From NCBI GenBank assembly GCA_021307315.1, contig JAJSPD010000065.1, positions 124,001-188,000 on the forward strand: DNA of 64,000 nucleotides, written 5' to 3'. Numbering within the stretch: position 1 is the first letter of the stretch; each line of letters opens with the position of its first letter. Positions 12,791 to 25,333 of this stretch are shown here, piece by piece. The translations under genes were made by a program, and so were the position numbers. The notes under the pieces are model-generated. The model had not been told where the DNA came from. It searched no databases and was given only the letters and a program-made list of their open reading frames with translations. This DNA is from Bisporella sp. PMI_857. Lineage: Eukaryota; Ascomycota; Leotiomycetes; Helotiales; Helotiaceae.

Positions 12791-12893
12791 CTTTGGCCGT
12801 TCACTAAGGCTATCTGACATGTGCTCTTGCTAGTTTAGAGGATCATTGTTAGCTCCCAAAAGAAAACAACCAACCTCCTCTCCTCTCTGAAAC
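12791..12893 (+). repeat. Diverged direct repeat, copy 2 (partner at 6741-6835)
   Basis: Same-orientation partner of 6741-6835, with mostly transition differences. It lies about 1.3 kb upstream of the STAND pseudogene start; the other copy lies just past its 3' end. Confidence 0.45.
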
Positions 12894-13559
12894 TGCCTGC
12901 TTAGTATACGGAATCTCGCTAACTCAGAGTTGGAAATCTAAAGGCCAGAAATAGGTCCCTTTCTTTCATCAGTCGGAACAGCGTCTCTCCCCCCCTCCTC
13001 CTAGTTTGTTTATTTATCATTTATACAATAGTCTACTTTCGTAGAATTTAAATGCCTTCATTATTGGCTGTGTTACCTACAAGGACCCTTCGTTTGGTAA
13101 ACGGCTAAAGATACACGGTTTTTCAAATCTTTCAAACGTGATTCAACCGTCTATTTACAATACTTGCCGAAAACTACTACGCAAGATCTACAACGGAAAA
13201 GTATAGTAACAAATTGCTGACGCAGCTCTCGCCGGCCGGATATACTGATTTCATCATCTACGCTCCTACATAAAGCCGAGCTAGAGCCATAGAGTTGTTT
13301 CGTTCGGTTCGAATACTAGGCGCCAAACGCAGGTTTTTAACTGCAAATGTCGAAGGCTTGAGGGTCATTATAGAATGTCCTGTGTTGACAGAAACGGGAC
13401 ATTTTCTTCGAAACACAATGTAAGCGTACTTACAAGCCAACCCTCCCCAAGACACACCCGCTCACAACATTTCCAGCAGGCTGACCTAGATGTAAAACAT
13501 AAAATCTGCTGCTAACACTACTCTCCTAACTAGCACCACCACGAAAACCTGCCCATAAA

Positions 13560-13992
13560 GCATTCCCAGCCTACCACGCGCTCCACCCGAACGTCCTCCA
13601 CGTCTCTTTCATCCCCACAGGCTCACGGTTTTCACCTATCCTACCCCCCCTCAACGCCTCATCAACCGGAACAATCGTCTTCTCGTCAGCTGGCAGCAAA
13701 CTCACCTGAATCCGTGTTAGGATCATATGTGTTGGTACCAACGTGATCACCTCCACGCCCACCCCGCAAGGATCAGCGCACCGAGGAACCGCGGATCCAA
13801 ATCTCCGAGCCGCCTCAACTCATTAATCTCATATATACTTACGATCGCGAATCTTAGCAGGCCCCTTTGTAGCAGGGAACACCGCGAGCGCCGGGCCTGT
13901 GGCGTGGAGCGTGGCCTTGAACGGCGGGATGCGCTGCCAAAGTGGGGAGGATTTGGGAGAGGGTGTAGAAGAACTGGGGGGGGGGGGGGGGG
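13560..13992 (-). pseudogene. Fragment of an uncharacterised fungal membrane-protein gene
   Basis: Reading the minus strand from about 13975, there is an acceptor-like poly-C/AG, then a frame (WQRIPPFKATLHATGPALAV), a GTAAGT donor near 13845, and then VITLVPTHMILTRIQVSLLP followed by ADEKTIVPVDEALRGG and TWRTFGWSAW before a TAG near 13574. The SLLP..(E/D)ETIVP.D pattern followed by AWRTF recalls a family of fungal multi-pass membrane proteins of unknown function; this is recall only. No upstream exon is visible beyond the G/C run at 13976-13992, and the downstream part is missing. It therefore looks like an internal piece of a gene. Confidence 0.4.
13976..13992 (+). repeat. Homopolymer run of 17 G
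   Basis: Seventeen consecutive G on the plus strand. On the minus strand it forms a poly-C tract ending in AG, where a splice acceptor of the adjoining gene fragment would lie. Its length may not be exact, because such runs are often mis-sequenced. Confidence 0.9.
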
Positions 13993-15850
13993 TTAGTGAG
14001 GGTTTGAGAGCTGATAGGGTACCTACGAATAGATAGATTATGACACGTCTATTGTATTTCGATAAACCTTAATATCGGAATACCTATCACGTAGCAAAAG
14101 ACGTAGTAGCTATTGACACGTTCTTGCCGGTGTGATTCTGGTATTCCTTGATTGTATGATATGAGGTTCTAAGCTACGGTCTATCGCGGGGTGGTTGTCC
14201 ACGTGATTCTATTTACATGCGTACCAACACTTAATAGCTGTTAAGGACCGCTTTTACAACCTGACAAATTGGAAGTGGACATCAGAAGGTTTAAATAAAA
14301 CAATGCGATTGTCAAGCATCCTATCAGCTGCACTACTGTTTGGACCAATGAACCCTCCCGCCTTCAGTCCCCGTAAGCCCTAAAAGTTCTATCAATACAC
14401 GTTTGAATAAAGCTTTGACCAGGGTTGTTTAAAGATAGTAAAGTATATTATTTACCTACAGCATATAAACGTTGAAAGCAGTGGGTGGCTTGTACACGCA
14501 CATTCTCAAGCAACCCGGTCACTAAACTAAATGGGGCAAATCAGCGTACTAAAATGATGCTACGAAATCTAAATTAAACGCTTTTTCTAAGTTAATTAAT
14601 AAATTTTATTAAACTTTTAAAAAAAAAGTTTGAACTTGAGAAAATGGTGAGCTAAATAATGGCACTAATCCTGTGCCTACTAGTCCCGAATAGGATTAGG
14701 AATCAGCGTGATCACGTGTTAGTCTTGAAACAACTGTGACAATGTGTAACGCAGCTACGTTTATTTCGGTTTTAGTAATCTTCTAACATAATTACCTTAA
14801 TTCATTATTCTGTAAATAAATTTTATTTTAATTTTTAAAACAAATTGATATACTTTATTTGATACTATAACCTCTATATTACAAGGTCTAGTTAATGGTT
14901 TGATGCCACTCGGCTCCAGAACACGGCCTTTGGGGTAAAGGAAAATATGCAGCAAATATCAAGCCACAAACAGGAGAAGACCGGGAGGGCGTTGAATGTA
15001 TGTTGTATTCTTAGAGGAAAAATCTAATCAACCAAGGAACAGTGTTCAATATAAAACTCAGATAGTATGCCATGTACTGGAGCTCCACACATACTCTCCA
15101 GCCCACTTCGAATGGTAAAAATCTCCATCTAGTGTAGTCTTAAAATACCGAAATGGCTTCGGATATCGGCACTAAATACTCTGTCTATCCTACCATGTAA
15201 CTAGAACCGAACAACTATTTGCTTGTGGGTACCTTTCCCTACATCCAACACCTTGGTGAAGCATCGACACTGCAGATTTTGTGATGCGTTGAAGCCAGAC
15301 AAGCCTCATGAACCCAGAAATCATGTGCCTGCCACAGCATTATGGCCAAGTAAATAGGCCAGTTCTACTTGTGCGGGTGCTCGATATCACCGTGACTGAC
15401 TTGCCACCTTGGATTACGTGAATCAAGACTTCGTATGTGCGGTCCATATCTCACCTGTGTTCTTGCGAGAGCAAAGTAGAGATGCAAGCCATAGATTGGA
15501 CGTAGTGAATTAACATATGCAGATATGATGCAGCACCTCAAGAGGCAGACTTGAGTGCTGCAGCAGAGGTGATTGGGCACGCTGTTTGTCACTATAACGA
15601 AGATACTACTAGTATAAAGAGGAATTTCATGCATTTGAAATACTTCATAGCTGGTAGTCACCATCCATTCACCTCCACTATCAGACCATTCCTATGCTGA
15701 TTTTGATCGTCGCCTGAACATCAAAGGTTTTAATGCCTTCCATTCGAAAAGAGATCCCAAAAACACCAGCCTCCCAGATATTCGTGGCACAAAATACATT
15801 ACATCAAATACCCACATAATACACTGCATGCTTCATAATGCTCAGCTCGA
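13993..15850. other. AT-rich intergenic interval; one possible signal-peptide exon
   Basis: The part from about 14570 to 14880 is rich in A/T runs and looks RIP-affected. At 14303 a plus-strand ATG begins MRLSSILSAALLFGP, a signal-peptide-like start followed at about 14373 by GTAAGC. No convincing downstream exon was found, so it is not called as a gene. The 15365-15664 reverse frame shows no domain. Confidence 0.35.
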
Positions 15851-18800
15851 TTACCGGCCAGCAGGCCTCGAGCTGGCCATTTCACCATATCTACCTCTCT
15901 CCCGTGTCGTGTCGTATGCTTGCAAAACTCTCGTCTGTGACTCATCCGCCTGAGAAAAGGCATATCCACGTTGCTTGCGCATACGTTGGACTTGGCGCAC
16001 TTTGCGAATGGCCTTCTGGAATTGTTCCATTCTCGGTCGGTAATCTTGGATATTGTACTTTTGAATCTCCTGAATATGGTGGTATGTCTGAGGATAGTAC
16101 ATACGCTTGGCACTAGAACATGTTAGCATGTAGCACAAGAAAGCGCGTAAGAAGCCTACTATTTCCAACTAAAATCTCTGAGCAAGCATAGAGCTGGAAG
16201 AACCAAAGCTTGTAGCCAAAACACCGGGCTTGTAAAGAGCCTTGGAACAACACCGGCATATTCCATGGAAAATCCGATCATTGGAGCAACAGTCGCATAG
16301 ACTGCGATGAAACCCATCCAAATTACCATGCTCCCAGGGATCGCAATAACATGATACTTCGTCCAGATATTCACGACAAGGGCAGCCTTCCCAAGTACTG
16401 TGGCGAGAACAGCCGTATATAACGCGGTGCCCCACACCCAATGTCCAGCAACCTTGCCATCGGATTGTGGCAGATCAAGCCACCAGATGAGCTGGGAAGC
16501 AATGTATAGAATCAAAGAGTGATAAAAAGCATTGGCAATCCAGGAACAGAATGAGTGCATCTTGAAGAACGTGTTCTTCTGTCCAAGCTGATATAGTTGT
16601 GGATATCTGTCTAGGAGGCGTGCTGAAATGAATTGATCGAAGATTCCCATAGCGAGCGGGGGAAGTACAGTGAAAAAGAGGTTGTAGAAAGACAGGGTCC
16701 ACGATTCATAAATAATTTCTCCGGAAAAGGCGTTCTGGAAGACATACTGTGACTGATGTTAGGGCTCGCTGATGCAGAAGAAGATTCAAAACCTACCCAG
16801 AATTGTGTCATATAGAGAGTGATGTTCTTGTAGAACGAGTACAGAACCACCTTGCAAATTCTCTGATAACTCCAGGCACCATGCACCAGCAAAAGTTTCC
16901 GCAGGTATCTGAACTGGCCAATCGCAACATCTGCGCTTCTTGCCGCTTGTAAACCTTCCATACCACTGATACCGACCCCAATGTGGGCAGCTTGAATCAT
17001 GGAGACATCATTAGCTCCATCGCCAATAGCTAGAAGAATAGCTTTCTTATGGCGCTTCACAAGTTTCACAACTAATGCCTTCTGTAGCGGAGAAACACGA
17101 CAACAAATAACCGCTTTGCACATGCATGCAAGATCCAAGAAATTCTTTTCGAGCTCTTTCTCTAAAGCATATGTCAAGGACTTCCCATCAATGATGAGTG
17201 CAAGAGTATCAAGGCTGAATGTGGTGTCTCCTTGACTTCTAACCGCATCCAACTTCTTCTGTATATTATCCCTCGTAGCTGGAGCTGTTTCCTCGTTGAC
17301 AATTAGGAGTGTCATATCCTCACTGATGAGCTTACAACTCATGCCAATATTGATTGCTGTCTCCTGTCGATCTCCAGTAAGAACCCAGACCTTGATACCT
17401 GCATCTTGCAAGGTATGGATTGTTTCTGGTACGCCATCTTGAAGCCGATCCTCAATTGCTGTTGCACCTAGGAGATAAAAGTCTTTCTCCAGAATCTCAG
17501 CTGCTTTGTCAAGTTCTTCAGCCCGATTACCTCCAACCGTAGTCTGCGCTGTATTGTAAATATTCCACCATTGCTGGAATTCATCTTCAGGAATCTCGCG
17601 CATTGCGAGACACAGAGTTCGGAGACCTTCCGAAGCGTACTCTTCCAAATGCTGTAGGGTGGCCTCTACGTGAGGATTTTCTGGACTGAGGCGTTCTAGA
17701 ATGACAGTATCAGCGCCCTTGCAATAACACCTAATTTTGCCATCTGGACACCTGAAGATGGTAGACATCCGTTTCCTGGTAGAGTTGAATTCACAAACAG
17801 CCAAAAGCTCGTACTCAAACTCTTGACCGCCCACTAGGATCTGTACCGACTTAGGTTTACGAGCCGTGAATTGATATCCCATGAGCACGGCGCCTTCCAC
17901 TAATGCACCTTCATCGGGTGATGCAGCTTGATACTTGATTGCTCCTTTTTCTTCCTTTCTTTCTGGGATAACAGTGTGGCAAGTTGCAAGTAGAGCAAGG
18001 AAGTGATGTATTGCAGCGCTAGTTTCATGGGTTTTCAGGTTCTCCTTCAGTCGAGCAAAGTCGTGGATGCCCACTTCCATGCCGTCCTGAGTTGTTGCCC
18101 GTCTGTCCTCAGGTACATCCTCAGCATACTGGATACCGCCAATTGAGCATTGCTTGAACTCCATCATGTTGCAGGTAAGTGTCCCAGTCTTGTCGGAGAA
18201 TATGTATTCCACCATTCCCAATTCCTCAACCAAACTCGATGTTCGACAAACTGCTGGCGTATCTGTTGTCTCATAATACATATCGAGATCGTCATTGATA
18301 AGGATGGCATGCCAGTACTTTACAATTTCGACAGTGACGAAAAGTGAGATGGGAACGAGGGCTGAAAAGAGCACCCAGTAGGTAGCCATATCTGAGAAAA
18401 ATTGTTTGACCTTCTCTATTACTGTAGAAGAAAGTGAGTAGCCGATATAGGATAGTTCTTCTGCACGCTTCATGCGAATGATTAGATCTCCAATGGAGCT
18501 GATAACGCTGAGGACAAGAAGAATGCCAATCAACATCAGCACCAACATATTCAATTGCCTTTCCACGGCAGTTCTCTTAATTGGTGTGGCAGTTGCATTT
18601 CTCATAAGCTTAGTCTCGTGGCCTGTGAAGACGACCACTCCGTGAATCCATGGTGTATTTCGAAGCGTTGCGCCTCTGAGAAGAAGCTGGTCAGGTTGCA
18701 AAGGCAATTCTTTCTCTCCGCCACCTGCAGCGACAGTGAGAGTAGCTTCGTATGTGTAGAGACTACTATTCGGCTGTTCTGAGCGTAGCTTTCCACCTAA

Positions 18801-20006
18801 CCGGCTCAACTCCGTTGGGCTGACCATAACGCATGTTTCTGGAATTGCTTGCTTGATCTTGAGATTAGTCTCCCCATCAAGGTTAGCGGTTTCAATATAG
18901 CATAAGCCTTCCGGTTCCGAGCTGGCAAGGAGAATGATATCTGCCGGGAATGGTTCCTCAGACTCTACCCGCACAATATCGCCTACTGCAACGTTGACCC
19001 ATTTTGTGTCTTGGAATGTTGAACCTCTGAGTACCCGAGCCCTCGAACTATTCAGTTCCTTGTCCGATGATTTCCTTCTGTAATCTTCAACCAACTCTTT
19101 ACCTGCGGAAACGGCCAGCACAACAATCAAGGGACCAATTGTCGTATATCGATTGGTAGGTGATAAATTAGGTATTTGCTGGAGTGCTGCCGTAAACAAG
19201 AAGAACAAGTTGGCAAATTTCGAGAACTGTTCGAAGAGAAATTTGGGCAAAAAGGTCGCGATATTGTATTTCGCTGTGGATATATGGTTGTCGACATATT
19301 TATTGGCACTATTCGCAGGTGGGTTATTTAGATGAATGATCCTTGGGCCTAGCGTTGACGGGTCTGGCTTTCCTCTCCCGAACCCGAATTTGAACTTGCT
19401 TGCATCGAATTTCTTGCCCGCTGAGTGTCCGGCCTCCGTCGCTGCTGAATCTCCTCTTCCTCTACCACCGGGCTCAGTTAATGGTAGGTCCATTTCCGAA
19501 TAAGCCGGGCCCATTCCTAGCATGCTTTTGGCCTTCCCCCATAACCCACCTCCCATACTTAAAACACTATTCCTGTTCCGTGACGTCCTGCCAATATTGC
19601 CTATAGCTCCGTCCCCAGGTATTGCTCCACCCTGATTATAATATGAGTGACCATCGTCCGGGAAATCATCCAAATCATCCGCATAGCGCTGATAATTGTT
19701 CAAGCCAGATGTCTGGCTATATGTCCGGTTTTCTGTTGACATATACGGCGGCGCACCTACGCCACCCGGTATAGTTCCAGGACCTCCCGGCAGTGACCGC
19801 GTGGTGTGAGGGCCAGTTGGCCCTGTGCCTACAAATTCATCGTAAGAGGTAGAAGGTCGGGGATTCGACTCGTCATGGTTTGCATTATAAGCGCGCAACA
19901 GGTCATCATCATTGAGCGGTGGCCGCTGCCCATTATTGTATACAGGTTGGTGATCATCTAAGTCGAGCAGGAGGTCATTTCTGTTGTTGAATGGCTGACC
20001 AGCCAT
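15851..20006 (-). CDS. DRS2: Phospholipid-translocating P4-ATPase (Drs2-type aminophospholipid flippase)
   Basis: Three exons, 20006-16797, 16746-16160 and 16112-15851, give 1352 aa in one frame. The protein moves phosphatidylserine and phosphatidylethanolamine to the cytosolic leaflet of the trans-Golgi in vesicle budding. Visible features: a disordered Gly/Pro/Asn-rich N-terminus of about 220 residues; the actuator motif DGETNLK (about residue 375); the phosphorylation motif SDKTGTLTCNMMEFKQC (about 605); the nucleotide-binding KGADTVI; the hinge GDGANDVSM (about 990); about ten membrane segments; and a C-terminal tail (YYPQTYHHIQEIQKYNIQDY) typical of Drs2 rather than Dnf or Neo1. Length fits the family. 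The second intron has a weaker GTAGGC donor, but splicing there gives DFSWKYAKRMYYP. The gene is divergent to CRIPT. Confidence 0.93.
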
Positions 20007-20513
20007 ATTCGAAGGCAGGCGTTAGTTGTGTTGCGGTTCGCAGTCGCTGGTCATCTAATGTGGTATGTGGGATGATACTGAGTTGTAAATCCTTAATTAA
20101 GAAAGTTTTCTTGTACCTCTGTTGTCGTTCAGTCAGCCTCCATAAATATTCTGGCACAGCCTCTCTTTGGGTCTTGGATTACGAGGCTCTGAAGGCACCT
20201 TTCCCAGCGCAAGCTTCCCCTTCCAACCGCGCAGCAGCAGTGTATGATTGATTCTTGTATAAGAGAGTGTTGTTGAGGAAGTCCTCAACCATTGAAGTGA
20301 ATAATTGTTATGTGTAGAGTTGTGAATCTACTTGAGGCGAGCTTCAAGATGGCATTCAAACACTGCGTACAGGTACTTTGAAATAGCCGGCGCTAAACCC
20401 AAATAAGCGAATTCAGCCTCATCCCAGTCTTGGTCATGGTTGCGGCCGCTCAGTCAATTGTGATTGTACACCACAACAAACAACCTATCCTTCTGAATCT
20501 TCTCACTGTAATA
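20007..20513. promoter_or_regulatory. Divergent promoter region between DRS2 and CRIPT
   Basis: About 507 bp separate the start codons of the two divergent genes. No shared element is identified with certainty. A short pyrimidine-rich stretch lies near 20470-20510 before the CRIPT start. The assignment rests on gene arrangement only. Confidence 0.4.
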
Positions 20514-20988
20514 ATGGTTTGCACAAAATGTCAAAAGCTATCCAAGGGTACTACCCTCGCAACACCAGGAGTAAAGAAGAAGAGCGAGATTTATCTTGGT
20601 TCTCCTGCCTCCAGCTCCTCCACCACAAAAAGTGGCGATAAGACCAAGACATCAGCAACACTAGGGAACAATGGCATAGGAAAGGTCAGTACAGTCTTTC
20701 AAATTCTCATAGATGATGCTGATTCATGGATAGAGCAAACTACTATCAAAAAGCGCTCGAAATCCTTATGCCTCCTACTCAAGCTCCTGCACCACTTGTA
20801 AAACCAAAATCGATCAAGGACGGACATATTGTCAAAAATGCGCCTACAAGGCAAATGGTACTTAGTTCTCAATAGCACTGCAAACCTCTTCTAACTTAAT
20901 TCCAGCTTGCGCAATATGTGGTAAGGCCAATTCGAAGTCAACGTCGAACGCCCCTGTTGTGGCTGGCCAAAAATTCACATTAAAATAA
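20514..20988 (+). CDS. CRIPT: CRIPT-family cysteine-rich protein (spliceosome-associated)
   Basis: Three exons, 20514-20684, 20734-20857 and 20906-20988, sum to 378 nt (125 aa), the normal size for the family. The protein begins MVCTKCQKLSKGTTLATPG and carries the family blocks ATLGNNGIGKSKLLSKSARN and NPYASYSSSCTTCKTKIDQ. It continues with CQKCAYKANACAICGK and ends VVAGQKFTLK. Four CxxC pairs form zinc-binding knuckles. CRIPT was named as a PDZ-binding protein in animals; fungal and other eukaryotic members are associated with the minor/major spliceosome. A longer reading from an upstream ATG at 20430 is less likely, because the family start is MVC. Confidence 0.92.
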
Positions 20989-23900
20989 AACGCCTCGCAA
21001 TCATGAATGGCTTGGGAATCAGGTAGACTGTGATAAGAGTCCTCTATGCTAAATGACGGAAGGCTATTTTCTGGCGTGATATAGTCGCGGTGCTACTGCA
21101 AAAGGAACGATCACATGCAGGATACTGCCTTGTGGTCATAGGTTATCACCAACAAGAGCAAGGAGGTATGAAAGTTGACGGATGCACTTTGCCATCGTTG
21201 CGCAGGCACTCTGATGGTGAAGCATGGGAGCAATGTTACCAGGATAAGATGGGATCTCACTATGCTGGTGCTCGGTCCCTTGTTACCAACCCAAAGCGTT
21301 ACCTCTCACGCTCTCCAGAGCCCCAAAGATGGTAAAACTTATTTGAGCGCGACCACAGGGATATATACTCAGTGGATAGGACACAGCTCTGTTGTGCCTG
21401 ACTACCATACCCACTCGCCCAAGTTGCTTCCGCTGGCGTATAATTGGTAGAGCATGTCTACTGAAAATAGAATGACTTCTGGAGGAACAAAGAATTGGAC
21501 TTGAAATCCATCGCATCTTTTCGTTTTTAAATCCAACTTAGAAGTTGCATCGGGCGACTGCCGTATTACTTTAGTGGTTCGTTCAATAGAAACTGTTATA
21601 CAGAACCGTTCATCAAACTATGCTTCGTAGAAACATCCTCTGCTGTTTACCCCCATAAGCTGTCTCTCCCGCACATGTTGTGTCTCTCCTTCCACGGATA
21701 GTGAATCTCTAATGAGAAGCCATGACATCTTAGTCGCTCAAGTGAGCAACCGAGTGTTACAATCATCTTATTATGACTCCGGCGAGGATGGCGTGGCAGG
21801 TTCAACGGCCCTATTACCGCCGTGACAATTCAACGATTAAGAAAGGCTTATATTGCATTTTAACTAGCACTGCGAGTTAGAGGCGATATGGAAGGATAGT
21901 CGTCAGGCACTGGCGGCATCGGGATAAAGTGAATTCGCAAATTCGATGCTGAAGTTCCCAAGAGTTGACTATTCATGTTTGCTCACCATGTGTTATGTTA
22001 CGCAAGCGGCGAGTTATGCAATCCATATTCTCTGCTGAATTCTCCTTGCCTTCATGTGTCACAGTGTGATCCAACTATTTCGATCATTCTCGGCCGGCGA
22101 TGTAGGCTTTGATTCTGTCAGCGTCAATTGCCCCATCTTTCAAGAGATACCATTTGAAAGACTAAGTTCTTTTTTAATTGGAACTTCCGGCTTTGGTTGA
22201 ATGATGATCAGCAAATATTCATTTTCCAGCTCATCAATAACCTGGCATTCGTCTTTGCCTTGAGCAGAATATTGTGGTCAAACTGGAGGAGGTCGGGAGA
22301 TTGAGGGATAAAGATCCGCTGCAAGTAGTAGAGGTTGGTCCCAACAACGTCGAAGCAACAATCGGCGTCGCCTCCCTCCTCAACTTCACCGTAAGTCTTG
22401 AATGGTAGAGAAGGGTCTCAAATCTCTATTCAGAAGGATGTGCCGACAGCACGGCGCCATGGTTTCGAATGATGATTGATATCCTCAAGATGCCCCTGGG
22501 TTCTCGAGCGCCGTTCATCACCTCCGAATCAACATTATGCAATCAGCTCTCGTTGGCCAACCTGCCCCCTTTTGCCTCTCGTCTCCAGCGCCTGTTTCAT
22601 GCTAGCGCAATCGAATTTGAGTTTGATCCAAAAATGGCAAACGCCCCTTATGTCTATCGAAGATTTTTACGTGCGAAAATAGGACTAACCATGCCGTCTT
22701 GATCAATTAGCACCGGGCAATGTTTCGCTGCAATTTCTCCCTCCCGTGGTATGTTTCAACCATCTGCAACTACTTTAGAAACCCACAATGGAGACCCCAG
22801 AGTGTCCAACTTGCAGCAGACTAGCTGTCAGGCCTCGCACTCGAAACTGGATATTTTAGATGAACATCAACACGAGGCCATACAGACGTCTTGGAGAATC
22901 TTGACGAAGAGCTTAATCAAAACAAGAAACGGATTTGTCACACAGATTTGAGACCGTATCTTCTTCGCACAAAGGTGTGCAGGAGATTAAGCTAGGAAAC
23001 TCTAGATTCGGAGATATCTTGACGATCATGACGCGGAACACAATGTCCCAAAGGCCTGTCAGTGTTGGTGCCCTGAGCCTCAGCCAAGACGCCCAGGAGA
23101 GCCAATCGTGGGCATACATTCGTTTAGGTGGCTTCAGGCTTAACCAGCCTCTGCCGGAGCGGAACATGGCCCATGCCCTGTCGCTGAGTCGTGCCAGTAC
23201 ATGCCGAGCACATCCCATATTTGATATCAAGACCTTGGGAGCAAGTACAAGCTTCACCACGCCTAATGCCCAGAAGGCCCATCACCGTCATAATCGCGTG
23301 GTCTGTAGCAAGAAGCTTTTCTACAATGTCTTGACGCTTCAAACATTAGATTCTCTGCATACAGAACCATATTTTTCAATCCGACAACTCGGTAACCCTA
23401 ACAACACTCGCCTTCACGGCGCAATATACACTAATACTCCCCAATCCTCCCCTTTTCGCAACTCCTCCCCAAAACAAACTGGCTCAATATAGTACAGTAG
23501 CGCTTAGTATCTTTTACCGACGGCGGCGCTGTTTGAAATGCATCTAGTATAGCATTCTGGCACACAAGCCCCTCAACCTGCCGGATATCAATCATTAATT
23601 CAAACCCCCTCTCCCAAATGCCAAATTTGTCAGCACCAACGCGTCCCTCTGCTCCACCGTATCCAGAAATACATAAAGGCCGAGAAGTACCAAGAGTTTC
23701 CAAGAGAAATTTCACGTCTCGATGCTGGCTGTTTTGACTCTCAGACCTACAGCCAAGCCTTGGCAAGTATCACGCAGTTTCTCGTCCGCCTCAACTTGCA
23801 TCATGATAAACATTCCTTAGGAAAGAATAAGCTTCCCAAAGCTTTCTGGCAGGCCTTGGGCTCTGCTCGGCATGTTGTCGAGTGCCTTTGCTTCTTGGTT

Positions 23901-24357
23901 TTGTCTTGTGCTTTGGCTTCATGTCTGTTGCGGCTTGGCGATTCACACTGCTTGGCAGACGATCAAGTGATGGCCGCGTTTTGCCCTGGAAGAGAGCTCG
24001 TCGCCTATGTGCTCTAGATTTTCCGGTCACTATCATCAGGGATAGCACTGCTGAATTTGGGGGTGATGCGGAAGAAGATGGAACATGGTGGCAAACCGAA
24101 TGAACGAGCAAAACTCTTGGTATTTGCAGGGCCCGTCCATAGAAAAAAACTATATGAACTTAGAGAACACGCATAGTTGAGATTTTCTTCTCCAGCTGCG
24201 CTCACATTCATTTCTAAGAGTCAGATCTTCGAAGCTAGTCTTCCTTTTCCAGTTCATTTTAATCCATAATCATTTTCAAGTCAATCACTCTCACCAATCA
24301 CTACTACCTGCCTCAAAGGGAGCCACATCTAGTCCGATCTAGCAGCACATAATCATC
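20989..24357. other. Interval without a recognised gene; possible relics
   Basis: I could not assemble a recognisable gene here. Open stretches worth recording are a plus-strand piece at about 22440-22702 (CADSTAPWFRMMIDILKMPL and onward), another at about 22275-22390 (LRDKDPLQVVEVGPNNVEAT), and minus-strand frames at 22913-23342 and 23431-23766 (the latter with GYGGAEGRVGADKFGIWERG). These could be exons of unknown genes or decayed copies. None has a start, splice set and domain that agree, so no function is proposed. Confidence 0.35.
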
Positions 24358-25333
24358 ATGCTCCACGCTTCAGTCCTTTTAGCCCTTCTGGCTGCTACTT
24401 CAGTCAACTCTATTCCAATCCCTCTTAACATCAACCTCGGAGCATTTTCACCAGCCTTGGTAGTCGGTGATGGAGAGGTATTTTCCCTATTCTCCATCTC
24501 TACTATACAATACTAACAATCTTCCGCAGATCTCCTTTGGCGGCGAAGCCGATGTCACAAGCCTTATGACCGCCCTCAGCGGCGCCTCCCAAGAGGCATC
24601 TGAGAACAGTGCTGCAACCATTCAGCGAGCAGGCGCCGAGGTCCCCAATGGTGCGTCTATAGTCACCCCAGCCACGACTGAGACCTCCTCGGCTCTTGCA
24701 TCTGCCACTGCAGAAGTGGCAGCCGCAGCCATCCTCCCGCAGGGTCTCAACGGCATCGGTCGCAAAGAAAAGACCAACGATATTGAGCCACGCATCGCTG
24801 ACACTGATTCCGTAGAGAAGCGGGACGTCACCACCGTCGAGACCCGGGATACCGAGGAGGAGAAGCGCGACTTGGCTGGCTTTAATGCTGCGCTGGCCTT
24901 TGCAACCGAGGCATTGAAGACCAGCCCTGGTGTGCAGCTTGGTACTGGCGAGGGTGGATCTGGTATTGGTATCAAGGTCGAGCCTGGAACTCAAAGCGGT
25001 GCTGCTGCTGCTGCCCCAGCTGCTGGCGAGAAGAGAGATGTCTCGAAGAGAGCCCCACTTCCTACAGTCACCATGCTTAAGGTCCGCACCATTGGAGATT
25101 CTTCTTCTGGTATGTTTAGTTTGATTCCCAGTCCCCCGACTTTGTACTGACCGCTGACAGTTCCTGCTAAGAAAACACGAAGAGATTCGGTGTCTAAGCC
25201 AGTCAAAGCCAGACAAGTTCAGACCAGACGGGTTCAAGCTAGACAGGAGCAAGTGGATATTGATTCGATCAACCTAAACATTGGTGGTGACGGACAAGAA
25301 TATGAATTGACGATCGCGGAGATCAAACCATAG
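24358..25333 (+). CDS. Secreted alanine-rich precursor with several dibasic (Kex2-like) sites
   Basis: Three exons, 24358-24477, 24530-25109 and 25161-25333, give 290 aa. A signal peptide (MLHASVLLALLAATSVNS) starts the protein. The middle is rich in Ala, Thr, Glu and Gly. Dibasic pairs sit at about residues 137-138 (VEKRDV), 152-153 (EEKRDL), 208-209 (GEKRDV) and 213-214 (SKRAPL). More basic sites follow in the C-terminal exon (KKTRRDS, QTRRVQARQEQ). The repeated (E)KRD context suggests processing by a Kex2-type protease in the late Golgi, as for fungal peptide precursors. The pieces between the sites are not near-identical repeats, so it does not match the classic repeated RiPP or pheromone pattern. 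No known domain is recognised. Confidence 0.7.

Noticed and set aside
13258..13455. A 65-codon minus-strand frame next to the membrane-protein fragment
   Set aside because: It does not continue the fragment's frame and shows no family feature.
14303..14375. Signal-peptide-like start followed by GTAAGC
   Set aside because: No downstream exon with matching frame was found, so a gene cannot be supported.
24503..25252. A 249-codon minus-strand frame opposite the secreted precursor
   Set aside because: The plus strand has a signal peptide, splice sites and a clean 3-exon frame, while the minus frame has no domain.
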